Below, one piece after another: positions 33,590 to 38,618 of a stretch of DNA of 38,618 nucleotides. Under the pieces are notes generated by a model that worked only from the letters and a program-made list of their open reading frames with translations, was not told where the DNA came from and searched no databases. Positions within the stretch are counted from its first letter, which is position 1. Each line of letters begins with the position of its first letter. Source of the stretch: Fragilaria radians (Eukaryota; Bacillariophyta; Fragilariophyceae; Fragilariales; Fragilariaceae); assembly GCA_900642245.1 (NCBI GenBank), contig CAAAJI010000010.1, positions 122,527-161,144 of the forward strand, read 5' to 3'. Position numbers and translations under genes: made by a program.

Positions 33590-33736
33590 GAGGCCTGGAC
33601 CTTCACAGACATTGACGGAATCTCTCCCCACATTCAAGGTCTATCTATTATTGATGTAGCAACCCGTTGGACAGAACTCTGCCCATATATCTCTAAACGT
33701 TCGGAAGACATTTGTGACATGAGCCATAATTGCTAA
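33590..33736 (+). pseudogene. retrotransposon integrase remnant (Ty3/gypsy-type)
   Basis: An open stretch of 48 codons ending TAA reads WTFTDIDGISPH…IQGLSIIDVATRWTELCPY, then SKRSEDI. This is the first part of an rve integrase core: the D-(x)-GP region and the LxxIDxxTRW strand. The catalytic remainder is absent and a few residues are missing between the two blocks, so it is a scrap. It lies 20 bp beyond the stop codon of the convergent Crinkler-like gene. Confidence 0.7.
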
Positions 33737-33756
33737 CATGAAATTAATATTTAGAG

Positions 33757-35784
33757 TTAGAATAATGTATTGAAGAATTTGAAGTATCTTGCAAAACTGG
33801 AAGGTTGCCACTTCTTAAAATTGAGTTCCAAGACATATTGCTCAATTTCCGGAACTGGCTTTGAAGTTTTTCCTCTGCTTGTTTGAATTGGCTGTAGCTT
33901 GAATTGATGAAAATGAGGCGGGGGAACGACAAAGTAGTACTTTATAGGTGATGTACTGCTTACAGATGAGTTTGAAGTTGGCTGAACACGTTTCTTGTTC
34001 AAGATTTTGCACACTTTTTGAAGTGTCTGAACTCCCATGATTGGATGTTTCTCCGCAATCGTTGCTTGCATGATGCCAACTCCAGGTATGACAGCATTCA
34101 TTGATGGAAAATTATCACATCCCTCGTAGTACACTCCTTCCTCGAACTCAATTGGTAGCTCATTTTCCTTCAAGCTTCTTGGTCCCTTCAACATTGACTT
34201 CAACACAAAGTTTGGCTCATCCTTGCCAGTGCTTAGATTGCGACATCGTAGTGACACATTACTATCTTGCAAGACCAAATGCATATAACTTTCGAATAAA
34301 TGACGAGATATCTCATTTTCTGGCAAGCTAAGAAATCCTTCCAACTTAATTGCCATATCATAATGGCACCTCTTCCATAATTCTTTACCAATGTAGCTTG
34401 AGCCAATTACTGAATGGAGAAACTGGTATCTCAAGCCCCGCGCTTCACCAGGTACACAATGAACTAATATATGGCTTTCTTCGTAAATTGAGTTAGTTCT
34501 TGTAACCCTTCGGATCCCCCTCACAGCTTCAATATCATTCAATGCCTCATCCATCATCGACATGTCTACAGGCATGTTTGGGTCAGAACTATTCTCATCA
34601 AAGATGATTCTAGCGATTCCTCCGTAGATATCATAACGGGCTTCTACGGCTTGTTGAGAAATAGTAGGGTAAACTTTTGCTCTACATTTCTTCAATTCAT
34701 CCATCGTCCAAATTGGAAAACAAAACTCTACAGCTTTTCCCTTCTTGAGGTATTTGCGATAGCTATCTGCATATGGTGGCGCGATGTATATAGTTGGGAC
34801 GGTTGCAGTGATTGGTTTTGAATGTCCGTCAATAATATAAAGATCACAGGTTTCCAATTCTTTTACAAATTCTTGCTTTTCAATGTCAATATAAAATAAA
34901 TTAGACTTGTGATGATATATAATCTTCTTGGGTTGCCACGATTCATCTGGTTGGAGAAATCGCCAGAGCAGGTAAATGAAAAAGGAACTTTTACCAATGC
35001 CTGGAGTCCCTGAAACTGCCAACTTGCGCTTGTTTGGTATCATACTAGCTAGCAAATCAAAAACGTCCAAATAGCATTGACGAATAAACAGAATGCTTCC
35101 ACTCATATCAGGAGGATACGGAAATCCATTGGCTATCTCCAAGCATCCATCCTTTTCCTCAACACGAGCCAAGGCTTTCAAATTTTCAGATAATTTATCA
35201 TAGTGGATCAAACTTTTGTGGAGAAAATCAAGGTCTTGTTTTCGTTTCTCTTGCAATGGGACCAGCACAATTAAAGCACTCTTCATAGTCTTTCCGAACT
35301 CATTGATTGCTAAGTCCTCTTCTGAAGGTTCATTGCTTCCTTCATTTCTGTTTTCGAACACAGTTCTACTAGTGAACACTTGAAGTTGAGAAGGTGTGAT
35401 GTCATGAAGAATAGATGTAGTGCCGTATTTTTCTATCAACGCATGACTAAATTGGGACACAAAGCCGTTAGCATTGAATGATAAAATACCCGCTCTTGTT
35501 CCTTGGAAAGGATTGCCTTCATTGTCAACAAGATGAAACCAAAAGAAGCAACAATTTGGATCTTGGCTGTCCTCGGATGAATGTGGAAGAAAGATGGGAT
35601 TTTCGGTTGAGGAATCTTTGCTGCTGGCTGACAAAGACATGCGCGACAGCAATGGCAATGAGAAACTCATCTTGATCTGTTTTTCATGGTGAGGAATCTC
35701 AAACAGGTTTGGCGACTGAAAAGTAAAAGCATTGCATGCCATAATGGACATGACAAGCCATGTTGTTGCGGTCTTCATTCGCAT
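33757..35784 (-). CDS. Crinkler/RHS-like P-loop NTPase with plastid-type presequence
   Basis: 675 aa, ATG at 35782-35784 (a second ATG two codons on). Order seen: signal-peptide-like MKTATTWLVMSIMACNA ending before FTFQ (Phe at +1, as in heterokont plastid ASAFAP-type presequences) and a Ser-rich stretch with Arg/Lys to about 60; a ubiquitin-like 'header' at about 78-176 (CFFWFHLVDNEGNPF… LQVFTSRTVF… ALIVLVP); then SILFIRQCYLDVFDLL and Walker A GTPGIGKSS (259-267); Walker B-like DLYIIDG (314-320); a C-terminal nuclease-like region with FPSMNAVIPGVGIMQATIAEKH (559-580) and YYFVVPP (616-622). These match the Crinkler/retrotransposon-hot-spot architecture. In related sequences an Asp commonly sits where Asn563 is, so nuclease activity is doubtful. 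Intracellular role unknown. Confidence 0.75.
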   Translation of the reverse strand: MRMKTATTWLVMSIMACNAFTFQSPNLFEIPHHEKQIKMSFSLPLLSRMSLSASSKDSSTENPIFLPHSSEDSQDPNCCFFWFHLVDNEGNPFQGTRAGILSFNANGFVSQFSHALIEKYGTTSILHDITPSQLQVFTSRTVFENRNEGSNEPSEEDLAINEFGKTMKSALIVLVPLQEKRKQDLDFLHKSLIHYDKLSENLKALARVEEKDGCLEIANGFPYPPDMSGSILFIRQCYLDVFDLLASMIPNKRKLAVSGTPGIGKSSFFIYLLWRFLQPDESWQPKKIIYHHKSNLFYIDIEKQEFVKELETCDLYIIDGHSKPITATVPTIYIAPPYADSYRKYLKKGKAVEFCFPIWTMDELKKCRAKVYPTISQQAVEARYDIYGGIARIIFDENSSDPNMPVDMSMMDEALNDIEAVRGIRRVTRTNSIYEESHILVHCVPGEARGLRYQFLHSVIGSSYIGKELWKRCHYDMAIKLEGFLSLPENEISRHLFESYMHLVLQDSNVSLRCRNLSTGKDEPNFVLKSMLKGPRSLKENELPIEFEEGVYYEGCDNFPSMNAVIPGVGIMQATIAEKHPIMGVQTLQKVCKILNKKRVQPTSNSSVSSTSPIKYYFVVPPPHFHQFKLQPIQTSRGKTSKPVPEIEQYVLELNFKKWQPSSFARYFKFFNTLF

Positions 35785-36445
35785 CGTAAGTGTTGGAAAA
35801 GAGATGTTTGTGAAAAGAAGCTGTGTCGAATTGTGTAGTGGAATCGTAAACTAGAAACCTTCGGGATATACAAGGCAAAGTAGATGACAACGGAATTGAT
35901 TCAGACTTTCGTGCACAGATTTTCGCGCCAAACTTGTCATTAGAATAGATTTAGTCTTTGCACGACTTTGCGAGTGTTCCAACCCGTAGTCGCCTTTTCC
36001 AAAACAATCGTGCATTAGGCGCTACAAGAAACTAGCATTGTCATCGCTATGAGTGCTCTCTTCGGTCCTGTATGTGCAATCGTTAGCGCTTGTCAAATGC
36101 AAAAGGAGCCTGGGTGTGATACCAAGTAAGTCAAGAACGGGAGAAGCATAGTTATTTATGATTTCTATGAATACAATACGGTATGGCATGTTGCCTATTG
36201 CACGTCATAGGTGACGTAGGAATAACCGTCACATCCAGGACAACCATTTAATTTTGGATCAATGTGAACGCCACGCGAACATTTTCGTCACTACATGATT
36301 TACCGATTTGTGGCCCTTCTTCATTCGAATTCTATCTCGGTCCAAAATTATTTACCTTTGACGTTATCGTTTGAGCTTTCCATCCTAAGCTGACAATACA
36401 ATATCATTTATCTCGGTAGATACCACACATTAGTAAATAACCAAA
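35785..36445. promoter_or_regulatory. divergent promoter region between Crinkler-like gene and grpE
   Basis: 661 bp between two divergent start codons, so it must hold both promoters. No clear TATA or operator was recognised. A possible two-exon small gene lies inside it at 36049-36298. Confidence 0.5.
36049..36298 (+). CDS. candidate 51-aa two-exon protein (weak)
   Basis: ATG at 36049. The first exon reads MSALFGPVCAIVSACQMQ then KEPGCDTK and runs into a strong donor, GTAAGT, at 36126. Splicing to an AG at 36218-36219 (94-nt intron) continues in frame for 25 codons to TGA 36296-36298, ending …LDQCERHANIFVTT. The four Cys are reminiscent of small mitochondrial intermembrane-space proteins, but the CX9C spacing is not met and no family was recognised. 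Unspliced, it stops after 26 codons. The donor is the main support. Confidence 0.25.
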
Positions 36446-37231
36446 ATGAGTAGTCTTGTTACTGCGACACGTTTGACTCGATTGTCGATTCTTCGAACTT
36501 CGATGTTTCCTTCTTCTGGCCGCCCTGTGGCTTATCTGAACCAGATGATGCGATTGGATAATACTCCTACTTATGAAACCTCTCGTATAAACCAATTCTC
36601 TCGACATTTTAGTGATAGCTCAAACGCACCACCTCCTAATGCTAATGAAGGTCAAGTTGACGAGAACGCTGCAGGAACTGAAGAGACAACCGACGAAACA
36701 AATAAGGTGCCTCCTAAAGAAGAAAATAAATTGGAAGCAGAAATCCGTGATTTGAAAAGTCAATTGCTTCGTTCCTTGGCAGATCAAGAAAACACTCGTA
36801 GGATTGCGAAGAAAGACGTGGACAGTGCCAAAAAATTTGCTACTCAATCTTTTGCAAAATCCCTGTTAGAGGTATCCGATAACTTAGAGCGAGCATTGCA
36901 AGCCGTACCACAGGAAATTCTGAGTCAACCATCTTCAGATACCTCATCCACAGCCTTACCATCTGCTGAAAATCTTCAACGTGTACTTTTGAATCTTTAC
37001 CAAGGCATACAGATGACTGAAGACGGCCTAAACAAGGCATTTAAAGCGAATGGACTGGTTCGATTCGGAGAAGTAGGAGAAACATTTGATCCAAATCGTC
37101 ATGATGCTCTTTTTGAATACCCTGATCCTAATCTAGCTCCTGGTACTGTGGGTCAAGTCATGAAGACAGGATTTTTGTTACATCAAAGAGTTCTGCGTCC
37201 TGCTGAGGTTGGAGTCATCAAAAAGGTGTAG
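36446..37231 (+). CDS. grpE: GrpE/Mge1, mitochondrial nucleotide-exchange factor of Hsp70
   Basis: 261 aa. GrpE releases ADP from DnaK/mtHsp70 so that the chaperone can rebind ATP during protein import and folding. Residues 1-55 are Arg/Ser/Thr-rich with almost no acidic residues (TATRLTRLSILRTSMF…), a typical mitochondrial presequence. An acidic linker (about 60-92) leads into the long dimer helix (LEAEIRDLKSQLLRSLADQENTRRI, about 95-119). The head carries the family signature region VGETFDPNRHDALFEYPDP… GTVGQVMKTGFLLHQRVLRPAEVGVIKK (about 208-260). It ends right after the signature, as usual. Single exon, A-rich start context (CCAAAATGAG). It is the only clear plus-strand gene in the window. 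Confidence 0.95.
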   Translation: MSSLVTATRLTRLSILRTSMFPSSGRPVAYLNQMMRLDNTPTYETSRINQFSRHFSDSSNAPPPNANEGQVDENAAGTEETTDETNKVPPKEENKLEAEIRDLKSQLLRSLADQENTRRIAKKDVDSAKKFATQSFAKSLLEVSDNLERALQAVPQEILSQPSSDTSSTALPSAENLQRVLLNLYQGIQMTEDGLNKAFKANGLVRFGEVGETFDPNRHDALFEYPDPNLAPGTVGQVMKTGFLLHQRVLRPAEVGVIKKV

Positions 37232-37468
37232 GGATTGACATGCTCCTACCCAGTAACAAAGCACAACGTAGAATGCCATAAGTGTCTGCTAGACTCCCTA
37301 CTTTTTTCGATAAACTTCATGTAAGTAAAATTGTGTAGTAATGGATAAGGGGAGACTCAAGTTTGGAAGTTTGTCTCTAAGTTGACATAGGGATAATAAG
37401 AAGGGTAGCTGACCAGAATAGTAGACATTCTAAGAACATTAGGTAGAACCTAGGACTCGGAGTAAAAG
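37232..37468. terminator. 3' flank of grpE
   Basis: Non-coding AT-rich stretch after the grpE stop. It presumably holds the 3' UTR and polyadenylation site, and no specific signal is certain. Confidence 0.35.
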
Positions 37469-38069
37469 TTATTTGTATTGAAAACGATTGCCACACTCAG
37501 TCCATAGCCAAATAATTGCATTTAGTATGCTACTTGGCAGCAGATGATATTCATCCAATGAAGATTTGATTACTTGTTCCTGTGAAGGAGATTTCACTGG
37601 CGATTTTTTTCTACTGCCTCTGAAAATAAAATTAATCGCTTCGTATTGACTAGATGTCATAAGGTCATGTTTAAATCCATGCCTTGTAGCAATACGTTTT
37701 AATGTTTCGCATTGCTTTGGCGGACACATACAGCCTTGATCTCACTCATGCATGATTCCCAAATTACTTGAATACCACAGGTGTGCCAGCATGAGATGTA
37801 AACACACTTACCCTTATGATCATGTCTATGTTTTCAGAGTTAGAGTATTGTTCAATTTGGTAGCAGGCAAGTCCCGTTATGTGATATGATGTATGTGCAT
37901 TGGTTAAAGATATGAAATGCGTGGATATTCTTTTGAGGAAATCTTTATGTTTAAGGGCATTGGTACTCCTGAGTACTATCTTAAAATCTTTGGAGAGCAT
38001 AGTTTCAGCAAAGGCATTCATACCTATCGAATAATTGAACATCTTGTTTTGACGTATTGAAGTAATCAA
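37469..38069 (-). CDS. hypothetical two-exon gene, unrecognised (weak)
   Basis: Two neighbouring minus-strand frames (38069-37764 and 37729-37469) could be exons of one gene. A good donor AGG|GTAAGTG lies inside the first frame after …DMIIR. An AG before CAATGCGAAAC (about 37711) would join it in phase 0 to QCETLKRIATRHGFKHDL. The acceptor (CAAAG) is poor. No domain was recognised, and the gene could extend upstream. Convergent with grpE. Confidence 0.2.
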
Positions 38070-38618
38070 GAGCTATATGAGAGAATGGCATCACAAGAAA
38101 AGATGACTCTCCAATAAGTAATGATGAAGATGCTGCAAAGTATAAGTTGATAATGTGTTGTTGTATCGGGGTTATATTTCTAGGAAGAATTCATGATGCT
38201 TATCCAATATCTACAATGAGTATTTTCAAGATGTCTTAAAGAAGATCATCTCAAAGCGTTCGTTTTCAGATTGAGCGTTGTCAAGCAGTTTAGCAATATT
38301 TCAACTAGAATGTTATGTTGTATATTTTGCGTTTCAAGTAATCAAGAAAATAAAAAAAGAATTTTTAAATTCATGAGCTGGAAAAAATTCTGAAATTCGT
38401 GTATCATGAGGTAGACACTAGAAATAGTCATACTGTCACAATGTATGTGAGAATTCAATTAACAATCTACATATGAGAATGCCAATAACTCCACAAGAAT
38501 CTCACAATTTCAAAAATATTAATTATTTTCTAGCCAAGGGTTATACGTAAGTTTCCCTTCCTCTTGCTACATTTATTATCTGAAATCTTGAAACAAATTG
38601 CAAAACTAACGTAAAAGC
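38070..38618. other. no gene recognised
   Basis: AT-rich end of the window. Nothing identifiable on either strand. Confidence 0.45.

Overview
The window looks like nuclear DNA of a stramenopile, most likely a diatom. The evidence is AT-rich intergenic DNA, Ty1/copia remnants whose wording resembles diatom CoDi-type polyproteins, short GT-AG introns (74 and 140 nt), a bipartite plastid-type presequence with Phe after the predicted signal-peptide cleavage site, and an ankyrin/armadillo protein and a Crinkler/RHS-like protein of kinds I associate with stramenopiles. No species is claimed.

Layout. 1-3254 is a graveyard of Ty1/copia fragments in both orientations, with one LTR of about 694 bp (580-1273) and a weak tRNA-like structure (377-444). 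4859-5665 (-) encodes an unrecognised 268-aa basic/acidic protein. 5666-10295 is non-coding with a decayed copia RT. Then comes the 3' part of a TBC1D20-like Rab GAP gene, cut at a 20-N gap (11576-11595). After the gap the same stretch appears again (11596-17998), followed by the complete three-exon TBC1D20-like gene (19485-16713, -). 19486-23745 is non-coding. The tail of a GT25 glycosyltransferase gene (23746-24034) is cut by a second 20-N gap, and the sequence again restarts with a second copy of the preceding 1.7 kb. The complete GT25-domain gene follows (28998-25756, -), then an ankyrin/armadillo protein with an N-terminal Met-Gly-Cys acylation motif (32304-30256, -), a gypsy-type integrase scrap (33590-33736, +), a Crinkler/RHS-like P-loop NTPase with a plastid-type presequence (35784-33757, -), and a mitochondrial GrpE (36446-37231, +). 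The last 1.4 kb has only weak gene candidates.

Both 20-N gaps sit exactly where the sequence jumps back and repeats itself (about 6.2 kb and 1.74 kb) with allele-like differences. The simplest reading is three contigs whose overlapping, heterozygous ends were not merged. The real chromosome would then have one copy each of the 268-aa gene, the TBC1D20-like gene and the GT25 gene. The duplicate arms therefore work as an allele comparison. They reveal a 245-bp solo LTR with a 5-bp target duplication present in one copy and absent in the other, an 8-bp microsatellite of 8 versus 11 units, and an in-frame 6-bp difference in the TBC gene.

The genes do not form a pathway. They are a run of single eukaryotic genes, with GrpE and the Crinkler-like gene divergent over a 661-bp spacer. 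The most unusual items are the plastid-type presequence on a Crinkler/RHS-like ATPase, a GT25 domain at the end of a 1080-aa protein with no signal peptide, and the polymorphic solo LTR.
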